From CAXXOK01 sp964640955 (GTDB lineage: Bacteria > Bacillota > Clostridia > Christensenellales > Aristaeellaceae): a stretch of 64,000 bases of DNA. The notes below the pieces were generated by a model, which made no database searches, was not told the DNA's origin, and saw only the letters and a program-made list of their open reading frames with translations. The stretch covers positions 248,001 through 312,000 of the forward strand of contig CAZXJI010000001.1 of the NCBI GenBank assembly GCA_964640955.1, read 5' to 3'. Shown piece after piece: positions 35,196-43,600 of this stretch. Numbering within the stretch: the stretch's first letter is position 1; every line of letters begins with the position of its first letter. The translations under genes and the position numbers were made by a program.

Positions 35196-35326
35196 GGGTG
35201 GTATCGGAGGGTCGCGACCCTCCGATTGTTTTCGTCTCGGCCGGCTTTGCCGGTCGGGCGGGGAGTTCGCGGCTTTGTCGCAAACAGTACCCGTAGCTCA
35301 AAAACGTGACGAAGTCCACTATTCTG
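35196..35326 (+). repeat. Four-hairpin dispersed repeat, copy 2
   Basis: Same length and orientation as copy 1 with roughly 92% identity by eye. The first hairpin is intact, the second keeps pairing through a G-T, the third has one mismatch and one G-T, the fourth is decayed and lost its T run. It fills the start of the 405-bp gap between cca and the CHAP gene; the rest of that gap holds a terminator and a possible promoter. Confidence 0.85.
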
Positions 35327-35335
35327 ATAAACCGG

Positions 35336-35368
35336 CGCAGGCGGTTCATCCGCCTGCGTTCTTTTTTT
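35336..35368 (+). terminator. Terminator of pepF-cca
   Basis: CGCAGGCGG (35336-35344) pairs with CCGCCTGCG (35350-35358), loop TTCAT, followed by TTCTTTTTTT. It lies after the second repeat, so the repeat is part of the cca mRNA 3' end. Confidence 0.93.
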
Positions 35369-35375
35369 GTGACCC

Positions 35376-35407
35376 TTCACGTGAAGTTCACATAAACCCC
35401 TTATACT
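35376..35407 (+). promoter_or_regulatory. Possible promoter/operator of the CHAP gene
   Basis: A perfect palindrome TTCACGTGAA (35376-35385), a second TTCACA half (35387-35392) and a -10-like TATACT (35402-35407). There is no -35 at proper spacing, which suggests an activator-dependent promoter. The following 120 bp up to the CHAP gene show nothing I can name. Confidence 0.4.
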
Positions 35408-35530
35408 GCCGTTCATACCGTTTCTTTCCGGGGACGGCCGTCTCCGTCGAACGGCGCGGGCGGCTCTCTCCGGCGGGATCGTCACTTTCCGAATCTCTCC
35501 GGCAGGTTGACCGGCACACGGAGGACTGGC

Positions 35531-36457
35531 ATGAAGCGTGCAATCGTTTGGTTGATTCTCCTCTCGATGATGGCGGGAACGGCCGCCCCGGTATACGCTC
35601 AGGAGGAAGAAGAGGCGCGCGTGATCGTAGCGACCGACGAGTGGACGCCGCCGGACCTGAGCGGCCTTACGTCGGCGGATGCGTCGGAGCTGCTGCTTTT
35701 AAAGGTGGCTCAGGAGGAGATCGGCTATACGGAAGGCCCGCTGAGCAACGAGACGAAATACGGCGAATGGTTCTGCGGCGGCCGGGTGGCCTGGTGCGCC
35801 GAGTTCATCACCTGGTGTGTGGATCAAGTGGATCAGCGTTACGGAACCGCGCTGATGAACGACGTTTTCCCGTGGTACGGAGGGCCGTCCACGGGCGCGC
35901 CGTTCTTTATCGAAAAAGGGCGCTTCATTTCCGACAACGGCAAGCTGCCCTCCAACGAGAAGCAATGGCTGATCGGGAGCGACCACTACCTGGAAGCGGA
36001 CGAGTACGTCCCCTATCCCGGCGATTACATCTGGTTCTGGTATTACAGCCGCAGCCAGGGCACCGACCACGTGGCGCTGGTGGAGGGCGTCAGCCGCGAC
36101 GAGGACGGCACGATACAGGTGCACGTCATCGAGGGCAACAACCCGGACAGCGTGCAGCGCGCGACCTACGCGCTCACGGATTGGCGCGTTTACGGCTTCG
36201 GCACGCCCGTGAAGCGCGCGTACTCCAACCTGCGCATCTATAACCAGAACGACGATGTCGCGGCCCTGCAGGCCGACCTGGAAGCCCTGGGCTATTACGT
36301 GGCCGAGGAAGGGCGTGACGGCGTGTTTACCAAAGAGGTTCAGACGGCGGTCAAACAGCTGCAGCACGACGGAGGGGTATCGGCCACGGGCATCGTGGAC
36401 ATGGAAACGCGCCGGCTGCTCGAGGCCATGCTGGCCGAGGCCGGGCAGGCGCAGTAG
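35531..36457 (+). CDS. Secreted CHAP-domain peptidoglycan hydrolase with peptidoglycan-binding domain
   Basis: A 308-residue exported protein. A signal peptide (KRAIVWLILLSMMAGTAAPV) ends near AYA-QE. The CHAP/NlpC-like domain has its cysteine in RVAWCAEFITWC (about residue 90), the histidine in TDHVALVEG (about 180) and EGNN as the third site. A PG_binding_1 repeat follows at the C-terminus (DDVAALQADLEALGYY...DGVFTKEVQTAVKQLQ). It would cleave peptide bonds in the cell wall or serve as an amidase. The start at 35531 follows GGAGGACT. Monocistronic. Confidence 0.88.
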   Translation: MKRAIVWLILLSMMAGTAAPVYAQEEEEARVIVATDEWTPPDLSGLTSADASELLLLKVAQEEIGYTEGPLSNETKYGEWFCGGRVAWCAEFITWCVDQVDQRYGTALMNDVFPWYGGPSTGAPFFIEKGRFISDNGKLPSNEKQWLIGSDHYLEADEYVPYPGDYIWFWYYSRSQGTDHVALVEGVSRDEDGTIQVHVIEGNNPDSVQRATYALTDWRVYGFGTPVKRAYSNLRIYNQNDDVAALQADLEALGYYVAEEGRDGVFTKEVQTAVKQLQHDGGVSATGIVDMETRRLLEAMLAEAGQAQ

Positions 36458-36479
36458 ACCGGGCGTTTCCCGCATACGC

Positions 36480-36510
36480 AAAACGCCCCGGCGCGCGTCT
36501 CCGTCGGGGC
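36480..36510 (-). terminator. Terminator of the XRE gene
   Basis: On the minus strand GCCCCG (36510-36505) pairs with CGGGGC (36490-36485) and is followed by GTTTT. It may also slow transcripts coming from the CHAP gene. Confidence 0.6.
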
Positions 36511-36560
36511 TCCCGCCCGCCGCCGCCTGCGCGCGCGACGGGCCCGATTGCAGCTTACGA

Positions 36561-36896
36561 TTAACGCTTATGTGTCAAGTACTTCTTTAGCGATTTTTGT
36601 ACGATCTCTTCAATTTCTGCTTTCAATTCGGGCGTCATCGTCATAACATTCGCACAGGCCCGTTCCCCGGCCGGCGGCGTGTCCGTATCCGTGGGGAGCG
36701 ACGGTTCCCGACCCAGCAGATAATCGGTCGACACGTCGAAAAAATCCGCCATTTTGAGGATCATGTCCACGTCGGGCTTCCGTTGTTCCCGTTCCCAGGC
36801 CGTAATGGCCGCCTGGGACACGCTCAGGTATTCCGCAAGTTTGATCTGGCTGATTTTCATTCGCTTCCGGCATGATTTAATCCGTTCTCCGAGCAT
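36561..36896 (-). CDS. XRE-family helix-turn-helix protein
   Basis: A 111-residue putative repressor. The HTH is residues 2-60 (ERIKSCRKRMKISQIKLAEY, VSQAAITAWEREQRKPDVD, DFFDVSTDYLLG), followed by a Pro/Thr-rich linker and a C-terminal helix (PELKAEIEEIVQKSLKKYL) that may dimerise. The ATG at 36896 is preferred to a GTG three codons upstream because TAGGAGTG stands six bases before it. The gene and the 110 bp before it are clearly AT-richer than the surroundings, as for acquired DNA. No phage genes are adjacent. Targets unknown. Confidence 0.85.
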   Translation of the reverse strand: MLGERIKSCRKRMKISQIKLAEYLSVSQAAITAWEREQRKPDVDMILKMADFFDVSTDYLLGREPSLPTDTDTPPAGERACANVMTMTPELKAEIEEIVQKSLKKYLTHKR

Positions 36897-36905
36897 ATAT
36901 TTCAC

Positions 36906-37185
36906 TCCTAGATGAATTATAACATCTTACGTTTATGATTTCATATACGTATTGTATTATTACCCTTTTTCGGTGTATTTATTATGATATTAACACAATA
37001 TGTGATAAATTTCCATATTTAGGCTATCCGCGCCCGCCTGTCCGACGCGCCGCCGGTCGGCGCATGCCCCGGTCCGTTACGCCGGCTTGACATGCGTGGC
37101 CGGATCGGATACGATAGCGGCAGGATCCGGTAACGTCGATAATCCCCGCGCGGTGGCGGCCCGCCCCGATGAAAGGAGCATGCGC
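36906..37185. other. AT-rich intergenic region between divergent genes
   Basis: 280 bp without a gene. The first 110 bp (36906-37020) are strikingly AT-rich with several -10-like TATTAT/TATGAT words and repeats of TTACGTTTATGA- and ATATACGTATTG-like words that could be XRE operators and promoters. The remainder returns to high GC and ends in the ribosome site of the next gene (GAAAGGAG, 37171-37178). Confidence 0.5.
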
Positions 37186-37848
37186 ATGTCCCCTGCCCGA
37201 ATCGTGACGGATGCGGCGGAAACCGCTTCTGCCGCAAACGAGATCGTTCCCGGCGTCGTACGGACCGCTCAGGACGGCTACCGGTGGACGTATCGCCTGA
37301 ATCTGCTGACCAATCCCGTCGTCGCCCTGACCCTTGCGAAGGTCTTGGGCCTCTCCCTGCTGGGCGTAGCCGCGTTTCTCTTCCTTTTAACCCTGGGCGA
37401 CGGCTTTGCGGCGGCCGGAAGGCTGTTTTTTCAGATTCTCGGCTACGGGGCGCTGCTCCTGCTCGCGCTTTCGGCGGTCGGGCTTTTGCTGACGACCCTG
37501 ATCCTCGGGGGCACGTACGACGTGCGATTCGACATGGACGAAAAGGGGATTTCGCACACGCAGCTCCCCCGCCAGTTCAAGCGGGCCCGGGTGGCGGCGC
37601 ACATTACGGCGCTGCTGGGCGCGCTTGCCGGCCGCCCCTCCGTCGCCGGGGCCGGGCTGCTGGCCGGGCAGAAACAAACGTCCCGCAGCGTTTTCAGCCG
37701 CGTCAGGAAGATCAAGGCGCTGCCTTCGCTGCACGCTATCCTCCTGAGCGGCGGCATGGAGCACAATCAGGTTTACGCCGCTGCGGAACAGTATGCTTTT
37801 GTCCTGGATTACATCGTCTCGCACTGTCCCGGCGCGAAGAAGAAATAA
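37186..37848 (+). CDS. Two-helix membrane protein of unknown function
   Basis: A 220-residue protein. After a 45-residue N-terminus with a VRTAQDGYRWTYRLN motif come two membrane helices (LAKVLGLSLLGVAAFLFLLTL and LGYGALLLLALSAVGLLLTTL), then a cytoplasmic domain with FDMDEKGISHTQLPRQFKRAR and a C-terminal PSLHAILLSGGMEHNQVYAAAEQYAFVLDYI-like region. I have an impression of similar unnamed clostridial proteins but cannot name a family. The ATG at 37186 was chosen over 37180 because GGAG ends at 37178, leaving seven bases. Confidence 0.75.
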   Translation: MSPARIVTDAAETASAANEIVPGVVRTAQDGYRWTYRLNLLTNPVVALTLAKVLGLSLLGVAAFLFLLTLGDGFAAAGRLFFQILGYGALLLLALSAVGLLLTTLILGGTYDVRFDMDEKGISHTQLPRQFKRARVAAHITALLGALAGRPSVAGAGLLAGQKQTSRSVFSRVRKIKALPSLHAILLSGGMEHNQVYAAAEQYAFVLDYIVSHCPGAKKK

Positions 37849-37865
37849 CGGTTTCCCCCGCGTTT

Positions 37866-37894
37866 GCGCGCCGTTCACGCGGCGCGCTCTTTTC
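37866..37894 (+). terminator. Terminator of the membrane-protein gene
   Basis: GCGCGCCG (37866-37873) pairs with CGGCGCGC (37880-37887), loop TTCACG, followed by TCTTTT. It separates this gene from the convergent DUF4332-type gene. Confidence 0.75.
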
Positions 37895-37911
37895 GTTTTC
37901 ATTCGTCCCGC

Positions 37912-38535
37912 CTATCGGCCGGCGTACTTTGCGAGCAAAGAGGCGAAATCGATGCAGTACTGCATGTCCTTCTCGCCAAGCTTGCCCCGGTAGTATCCCT
38001 TTCGGGCGTTGATCGCGGAGACGTCCGCAAGCATCGCCGCCGCGTCCGCGACCGCGACCTGCGCGACGGAGCGGTACCCCGCCTCGTAAAACGCCTTCGC
38101 CGCCATAGCCCCTACGCCGCTGATGCGAACCAGATCGCACAGGGAGAGAAGCTCCCCCGGCTTCGCGGCTTCGCTTTCGGAGTATTCCCGCGAATTGCGG
38201 ATGCCCCAGCCGGCCAGATCGGCGATCGTCGCGGCGTCCGCGTCCGGAAAGTCCGCCAATGCGACGGGCTTGGCCTCCAGGCTGCCGATTTCCCTTTTCA
38301 AAACCGTCAGGTACTCCTCGCCGATCCCGGCCGCCGCAAGCGCGGCGCGTTCGCCGGGCGCGGAGAGCTTCTTTTTCAACTGCGCCACGTTGGCGATGCC
38401 CCGCTTGACGAACGTGGCGAAAACCGCGTCGATATCCCGCTGAAGCAGGCTGCGCCCGGGCGTGAGCCTGCGGCCTTTCAGCCAGTCGCCGTAGGCCTGA
38501 ACGGGGAGTTCCGAAAGGGGCAGGTTGTAAGCCAT
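37912..38535 (-). CDS. DUF4332-like helix-hairpin-helix protein
   Basis: A 207-residue protein. The C-terminal half contains SLCDLVRISGVGAMAAKAFYEAGYRSVAQVA, a helix-hairpin-helix pair as in DUF4332 and in DNA polymerase beta-type folds. A second HhH-like unit (AAGIGEEYLTVLKR...DLAGWGIRNSREY) lies before it. Such modules bind nucleic acid non-specifically or make protein contacts; no catalytic motif is seen. The start follows GGGAGG. It has its own promoter (38599-38627), divergent from the aldo-keto reductase. Confidence 0.7.
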   Translation of the reverse strand: MAYNLPLSELPVQAYGDWLKGRRLTPGRSLLQRDIDAVFATFVKRGIANVAQLKKKLSAPGERAALAAAGIGEEYLTVLKREIGSLEAKPVALADFPDADAATIADLAGWGIRNSREYSESEAAKPGELLSLCDLVRISGVGAMAAKAFYEAGYRSVAQVAVADAAAMLADVSAINARKGYYRGKLGEKDMQYCIDFASLLAKYAGR

Positions 38536-38598
38536 AAGCGCCTCCCGTCAGTCGTTTTGCAGTATGTCGAACCGCGCCCGCCGCCGCTTATTGTATCC

Positions 38599-38627
38599 AT
38601 TATACAGGAAAACCGCCTTCCTGGGAA
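38599..38627 (-). promoter_or_regulatory. Promoter of the helix-hairpin-helix gene
   Basis: Minus strand TTCCCA (38627-38622), 17-bp spacer, TATAAT (38604-38599), about 65 bp before the start. No clear promoter was found for the divergent reductase gene in the same 232-bp gap. Confidence 0.6.
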
Positions 38628-38767
38628 GCCCGTTCCGGCGTCTACCCTCCGCCTGCAAACGCTTTCCCGCGTTTTGAAAAAACAGCAACGGACGATAGGG
38701 ATACGTGCATCTCCCCTCGAAACCCTTACCGGGCGGATCGCCGACCGACGAAGCACAGGAGGCTTTT

Positions 38768-39763
38768 ATGACTTACATACCCAAACCGGAACGGTACGAG
38801 AACATGATGTACCGCCGCTGCGGCGCCAGCGGCCTGCTGCTGCCCGCCGTCTCGCTGGGGCTCTGGCACAATTTTGGCAGCATTACGCCCTTCGATACCC
38901 AACAAAAGCTCCTTCGCACGGCTTTCGACCTGGGGATTACGCACTTCGACCTGGCGAACAACTACGGTCCTCCCTACGGCGAGGCGGAGCGCAACATGGG
39001 CGTGCACATGCTTCGGGACTGGAAACCGTACCGCGACGAGCTGGTGATATCCACCAAAGCCGGCTACGACATGTGGCCGGGCCCGTACGGCAACCACGGG
39101 AGCCGCAAGTATCTGGTCGCCAGCCTCGAGCAGAGCCTGAAGCGGATGAACCTCGAATATGTGGATATCTTCTACCACCACCGGCCGGACCCCGAAACGC
39201 CGATCGAGGAAACGATGGGCGCGCTGGACAGCCTCGTGCGCAGCGGCAAGGCGCTGTACGCGGGCATATCCAACTACGACGCGGAGCAGACGGCGGCCGC
39301 CGCGGCCGTCGCGCGGCGGCTGGGAACGCCGCTGCTGATCCACCAGCCGCAGTACAACCTGTTCAACCGCCGAATCGAGCATGGGCTGACCGACGTCCTG
39401 CGGCGCGAGAAGCTCGGCTGCATCGCCTTCATGCCGCTGGCCGGAGGGCTGCTGACGAACCGTTATCTGGGCGGGATCCCCGCGGATTCCCGCGCGGCAC
39501 ACGACCCGCGCTACCTGAAACCCGGCGACATCACGCCGGAAAAGCTGGCCGTCGTCCGCCGCCTGAACGAAATCGCCTCCGCCCGCGGCCAGACGCTCGC
39601 GCAGGCGGCCCTCGCCTGGACGCTTCGGGACGAGGTGGTGACCAGCGTCCTGATCGGCGCCAGCAAGCCGGAGCAGATCGCGGAAAACGTGAAGGCGTTG
39701 GACAATCCGGCTTTCACCACCGAAGAGCTCAACAGCATCGACGAGGCGCTCGCCACGCTGTAA
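38768..39763 (+). CDS. Aldo-keto reductase, YghZ/Gpr type
   Basis: A 331-residue NADPH-dependent TIM-barrel reductase. The opening PERYENMMYRRCGASGLLLP and SLGLWHNFG are very close in style to E. coli YghZ (L-glyceraldehyde 3-phosphate reductase, also methylglyoxal). The tetrad is visible as Asp in THFDLANNYG with the Tyr three residues later, Lys in VISTKAGYD and His in FYHHRPD. The C-terminal ASKPEQIAENV loop binds the cofactor phosphate. It probably detoxifies aldehydes. Start follows GGAGGC; own terminator at 39828-39854. Confidence 0.9.
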   Translation: MTYIPKPERYENMMYRRCGASGLLLPAVSLGLWHNFGSITPFDTQQKLLRTAFDLGITHFDLANNYGPPYGEAERNMGVHMLRDWKPYRDELVISTKAGYDMWPGPYGNHGSRKYLVASLEQSLKRMNLEYVDIFYHHRPDPETPIEETMGALDSLVRSGKALYAGISNYDAEQTAAAAAVARRLGTPLLIHQPQYNLFNRRIEHGLTDVLRREKLGCIAFMPLAGGLLTNRYLGGIPADSRAAHDPRYLKPGDITPEKLAVVRRLNEIASARGQTLAQAALAWTLRDEVVTSVLIGASKPEQIAENVKALDNPAFTTEELNSIDEALATL

Positions 39764-39827
39764 CCGGCCGACCCGCGCCGGGCGGCGGGCCCCGCGTGGC
39801 CGATCCGCTTTGTGAAAAGTTAAAATT

Positions 39828-39854
39828 ACCGGCGCTATTGGGGCGCCGGTTTTT
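39828..39854 (+). terminator. Terminator of the aldo-keto reductase gene
   Basis: ACCGGCGC (39828-39835) pairs with GCGCCGGT (39843-39850), followed by TTTT. Confidence 0.88.
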
Positions 39855-39920
39855 CCTCAGGCCCTTTCCCGTAAGCGTTTGCCGGTCTCCGGCGCCCGCC
39901 GTCACGTCGCTTCTCCCCTC

Positions 39921-39949
39921 TTTACATCCGCTTTGAATTGGTGTAACGT
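39921..39949 (+). promoter_or_regulatory. Probable promoter of the ABC exporter operon
   Basis: TTTACA (39921-39926), 17-bp spacer, TAACGT (39944-39949). The -10 is weak. It lies about 45 bp ahead of the first ABC gene. Confidence 0.5.
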
Positions 39950-39995
39950 ATCCCCTACGAAAAGAACGCTACGTAACCGCTCCAGCGGAGGAACT

Positions 39996-41747
39996 ATGGA
40001 TACGTACCGACGGATTTTTCAATGGCTGAAGCCCTACCGGCGGAAACTCATCACCTGCATCGTACTGCTGACGCTGTTGACGGCGCTGCGCATGGTGGTG
40101 CCCTACATCACCCAGGCCGTGGTCAACGACGTGCTTCCCAACCGCAACATGACGCTTCTGCTGCAGCTGTGCGCCGCGCTGATCGCGATGACCGCCATTC
40201 GCAGCGTGATGATGTACAAGCGCGGCATGCTGATCGAAGAAGTGTCCCAAAGCGTGGTGTACGACCTGCGTACTGGCCTCTACGGCCATATGCAGGAGCT
40301 TTCTTATGCCTTCTACGATTCCCACCACATCGGCGAGATCATGAGCCGGATGACGGGCGATATCGAAGGCGTGCGCGTGCTGATCGTCAACGGCGTGGTG
40401 GGCGTGATCGAAAACGGGCTGATGTTCGTGCTGTCGCTGATCGGCATGAGCCTCATGTCCTGGCAGCTGACGCTGATCATGGTGTGCTTCTGCCCGGTGA
40501 TCGCGGTCATCGCGTGGCGGCTGCACCACCACATCCGCCCGGCGCACATCGCCGTGCGCGAGCAGAACGCCGTGCTCAATACCCGCACGCAGGAGAACAT
40601 CTCCGGCGTGCGCGTGGTGAAGGCGTTCGCCCGCGAGGCTTACGAGCAGGAGGCTTTTAACAGGGACAACACGCAGGTACTGAACAACAACCTGCGCGTA
40701 ACGCGCATCTGGAGCACGTACTACCCGCTGTTGGATACCGTCGCCGGCCTCGCCATTCCCGTGTTGATGGTATCGGGCGCGGCCATGGTGGGGCGTGGGA
40801 TGCTGGATATCGGCACGCTGGTGGGCGCGACGGGCTTCGTGTGGATGCTCATCGGCCCTATGCGCCAGGTGGCCTCGTACGTGAACATGACCGCCAACGG
40901 CGTGGTATCCTCCGAAAAGCTGATCTATTACATGGATCTGGGAACGCAGATCCGCAACCCCGAGGAGCCGCAGGCACCCGCGAAGCGCGAGGGCCGGGTG
41001 GATTTCGACCATGTGACCTTCAAATACGGCGACAAGACGGTGCTCACGGATATCGACCTGCACGTGGAGCCGGGGCAGTCCATCGCCGTCATGGGTGCGA
41101 CGGGCGCGGGCAAATCGACGCTGGTGACGCTGCTGGGGCGCTACTACGACGTATCGCGCGGAAGCGTGCTGGTGGACGGGGTGGACGTGCGCAGGCAGGA
41201 CCTGCATGCGTTGCGCAACGACATCGGCGTGGTGATGCAGGAGACCTTCCTGTTTAGCGAAACCATCGCCAACAACATCCGCTTCGGCCGTCCGGAGGCC
41301 ACGCAGGCGCAGGTGGAAGCCGCCGCCCGCGCCGCGCAGGCGGAGGAGTTCATTTTGCAGACTCCGCAGGGGTACGATACGGTGGTCGGCGAGCGCGGCA
41401 TGGGGCTTTCCGGCGGACAGAAGCAGCGCGTGGCGCTGGCGCGCGCCATTCTCTGCGACCCGTCCATCCTCGTATTGGACGACGCCACCTCCGCCGTGGA
41501 TATGGAGACCGAGGCCGAGATCCAAAAGGCGCTCGGGCAGGTGCTCAGGGGCCGCACGACGTTCATCATCGCCCACCGCATCTCCTCGGTGCGCAAGGCG
41601 GACCAGATCATCATGCTGGCGGACGGGCGCATCGCGGAGCGCGGCACGCACCGGGAGCTGCTCGCGAAAAACGGCATCTACGCCTCCCTGTACCACGACC
41701 AGACACGCGATTTTGAGACCGTTTCGAAGGCGGGTGAGGACGCATGA
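39996..41747 (+). CDS. Heterodimeric ABC exporter half-transporter A (degenerate Walker B)
   Basis: A 583-residue exporter subunit with six N-terminal membrane helices and a C-terminal nucleotide-binding domain. Walker A is GATGAGKSTL, the signature LSGGQKQRVALARA is canonical, but the residue after Walker B is Asp (VLDDATSAVD) where the catalytic Glu should be. This is the mark of the subunit that contributes the inactive ATP site in BmrCD/TM287-288-type heterodimers. The partner gene overlaps by four bases (ATGA). Substrates of this group are drugs, lipids or peptides; none can be assigned. Start follows GCGGAGGAAC. Confidence 0.93.
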   Translation: MDTYRRIFQWLKPYRRKLITCIVLLTLLTALRMVVPYITQAVVNDVLPNRNMTLLLQLCAALIAMTAIRSVMMYKRGMLIEEVSQSVVYDLRTGLYGHMQELSYAFYDSHHIGEIMSRMTGDIEGVRVLIVNGVVGVIENGLMFVLSLIGMSLMSWQLTLIMVCFCPVIAVIAWRLHHHIRPAHIAVREQNAVLNTRTQENISGVRVVKAFAREAYEQEAFNRDNTQVLNNNLRVTRIWSTYYPLLDTVAGLAIPVLMVSGAAMVGRGMLDIGTLVGATGFVWMLIGPMRQVASYVNMTANGVVSSEKLIYYMDLGTQIRNPEEPQAPAKREGRVDFDHVTFKYGDKTVLTDIDLHVEPGQSIAVMGATGAGKSTLVTLLGRYYDVSRGSVLVDGVDVRRQDLHALRNDIGVVMQETFLFSETIANNIRFGRPEATQAQVEAAARAAQAEEFILQTPQGYDTVVGERGMGLSGGQKQRVALARAILCDPSILVLDDATSAVDMETEAEIQKALGQVLRGRTTFIIAHRISSVRKADQIIMLADGRIAERGTHRELLAKNGIYASLYHDQTRDFETVSKAGEDA

Positions 41748-43558
41748 CGCGCCTGCGCAACCTGGACGACGAGGTGATGGAAGCGCCGTTTGACAAACGG
41801 CTGTTCCTTCGAATGCTTTCCTACCTTAAGCCCTACAAAAAGCAGATGGCCGTCGCCTTCGGGCTGATGATCGTCGCCTCGGGCGCGTCGCTGCTCAACC
41901 CCTACCTGTTAAGCCGTGCGGTGGGCATGCTCTCCGTGGGGGATTACAGCCGCATCCCGCTGCTGTTTCTGGGCATGGTGGCTTCCGTGGCGGTCGGCGG
42001 GCTGTGCCTGCGCATGCGCGTGCGCACAATGGATGTCGCCGGCCGCAAGGCGATCGCCGCCCTGCGGCAGGATCTGTTCAACCACATCCAGACGCTTTCC
42101 CTGCCGTTTTTCGACAGCCGCTCGGCCGGCAAGATCATGGTCCGCGTGATCAACGACGTCAACAGCCTGAACGACCTGTTCACGGGCGGCATCATCAACG
42201 TGCTGGTGGATTGCCTGACGCTCGTGCTGCTGGTGTGCATCATGTTCGCCATCAACTGGAAGCTGACGCTGGTGGCGCTGTGCTCGCTGATCGTGCTGAT
42301 GGTGATCATCATGACGCTGAAGCGGCGGATGCGCAAGGCGTGGCAGGTGGTGCGCGCCAAAACCAGCACCATGAACGGCTATCTGCACGAAAGCCTTTCC
42401 GGCATGCGCGTTACGCAGGCCTTCGTGCGCGAAAAGCTCAACAAGGAGATTTTCGACGAGACCAACGCCGACATCAAAAAGAGCTGGTTGACCGCGGTAG
42501 GCATCAACAACCTGTTCTGGCCCTTCATCGATACGCTGAGCGCCGTCGGCACGGCGGGCGTGTACATCGCGGGCGTCATTTTCATGGGCCCGGCGGGCAG
42601 CGTGGGCGGCCTGACGCTGGCCGATCTGGTGGCGATCCTCTGGTATCTGGGCCGGTTCTGGGAGCCCATCAACAGCCTGTCCAACTTTTACAACAGCATT
42701 CTGGCGGCCATGGCCTCGCTGGAACGCATTTTCGAGATTATGGATACCAAGCCCCTGGTGTTCGACCCTTCGGACGATATGCCGGAGCTTCCGCCCATCG
42801 AGGGTCGGATTGAATTCGACCACGTGAGCTTCGGGTACGACGCGGGCCAGTCGGTGCTCAGGGACGTAAGCTTCACCGTGCGGCCGGGGCAGACCGTGGC
42901 GCTGGTCGGCCCTACGGGCGCGGGCAAAAGCACCATCGTCAACCTCGTCAGCCGCTTTTACGACGTGACCGGCGGCGCCCTGCGCATCGACGGGCACGAT
43001 GTGCGGGACGTGAAGCTTTTATCGCTGCGCAGGCAGATGTCGGTGATGCTGCAGGACAGCTTCATTTTCAGCGGCACCATACTGGACAACATCCGCTACG
43101 GGCGGCTGGACGCCACCGAGGAGGAGGTTGTGGAGGTGTGCAAGGCCGTGCACGTGCACGACTTTATCATGAGCCTGAAGCGCGGCTACCACACCGAGGT
43201 CAACGAGCGCGGCTCCAGCCTTTCCACCGGGCAAAAGCAGCTGATCTCCTTTGCGCGCGCACTGCTCAACGACCCGCGGGTGCTGATTCTGGACGAGGCC
43301 ACCTCCTCCATCGACACGCATACCGAAATGCTGATCCAGCAGGCGCTGGAAGTGCTTTTGAAAAATCGCACCAGCTTCGTGATCGCCCACCGGCTGTCCA
43401 CCATTCGCCGGGCGGACAGGATTATGGTGGTGCAGAACAACCACATCGAGGAGTCCGGCACGCACGAGGAGCTGATGACGATCTCCGGCGGCCATTACCG
43501 GGCGCTTTGCGAGGCCCAGTACCGCTACATGGAGGACGAGGCCGGGAAGAGCGCCTAA
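41744..43558 (+). CDS. Heterodimeric ABC exporter half-transporter B (degenerate signature)
   Basis: A 604-residue exporter subunit. Six membrane helices start after KPYKKQMAVAFGLM. The nucleotide-binding domain has Walker A GPTGAGKSTI, a proper Walker B with Glu (LILDEATSSID), but the signature reads LSTGQKQL instead of LSGGQ. This complements the defect of subunit A: the catalytically active site is formed by B's Walker motifs with A's intact signature, and the other site is degenerate. The pair is therefore one functional heterodimer. The next gene, a DsrE protein, follows 42 bp later and may be co-transcribed. Confidence 0.93.
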   Translation: MTRLRNLDDEVMEAPFDKRLFLRMLSYLKPYKKQMAVAFGLMIVASGASLLNPYLLSRAVGMLSVGDYSRIPLLFLGMVASVAVGGLCLRMRVRTMDVAGRKAIAALRQDLFNHIQTLSLPFFDSRSAGKIMVRVINDVNSLNDLFTGGIINVLVDCLTLVLLVCIMFAINWKLTLVALCSLIVLMVIIMTLKRRMRKAWQVVRAKTSTMNGYLHESLSGMRVTQAFVREKLNKEIFDETNADIKKSWLTAVGINNLFWPFIDTLSAVGTAGVYIAGVIFMGPAGSVGGLTLADLVAILWYLGRFWEPINSLSNFYNSILAAMASLERIFEIMDTKPLVFDPSDDMPELPPIEGRIEFDHVSFGYDAGQSVLRDVSFTVRPGQTVALVGPTGAGKSTIVNLVSRFYDVTGGALRIDGHDVRDVKLLSLRRQMSVMLQDSFIFSGTILDNIRYGRLDATEEEVVEVCKAVHVHDFIMSLKRGYHTEVNERGSSLSTGQKQLISFARALLNDPRVLILDEATSSIDTHTEMLIQQALEVLLKNRTSFVIAHRLSTIRRADRIMVVQNNHIEESGTHEELMTISGGHYRALCEAQYRYMEDEAGKSA

Positions 43559-43600
43559 GAAGCACGTAGACGACCCGGCGCAGGCAAAGGAGCGTATGCG

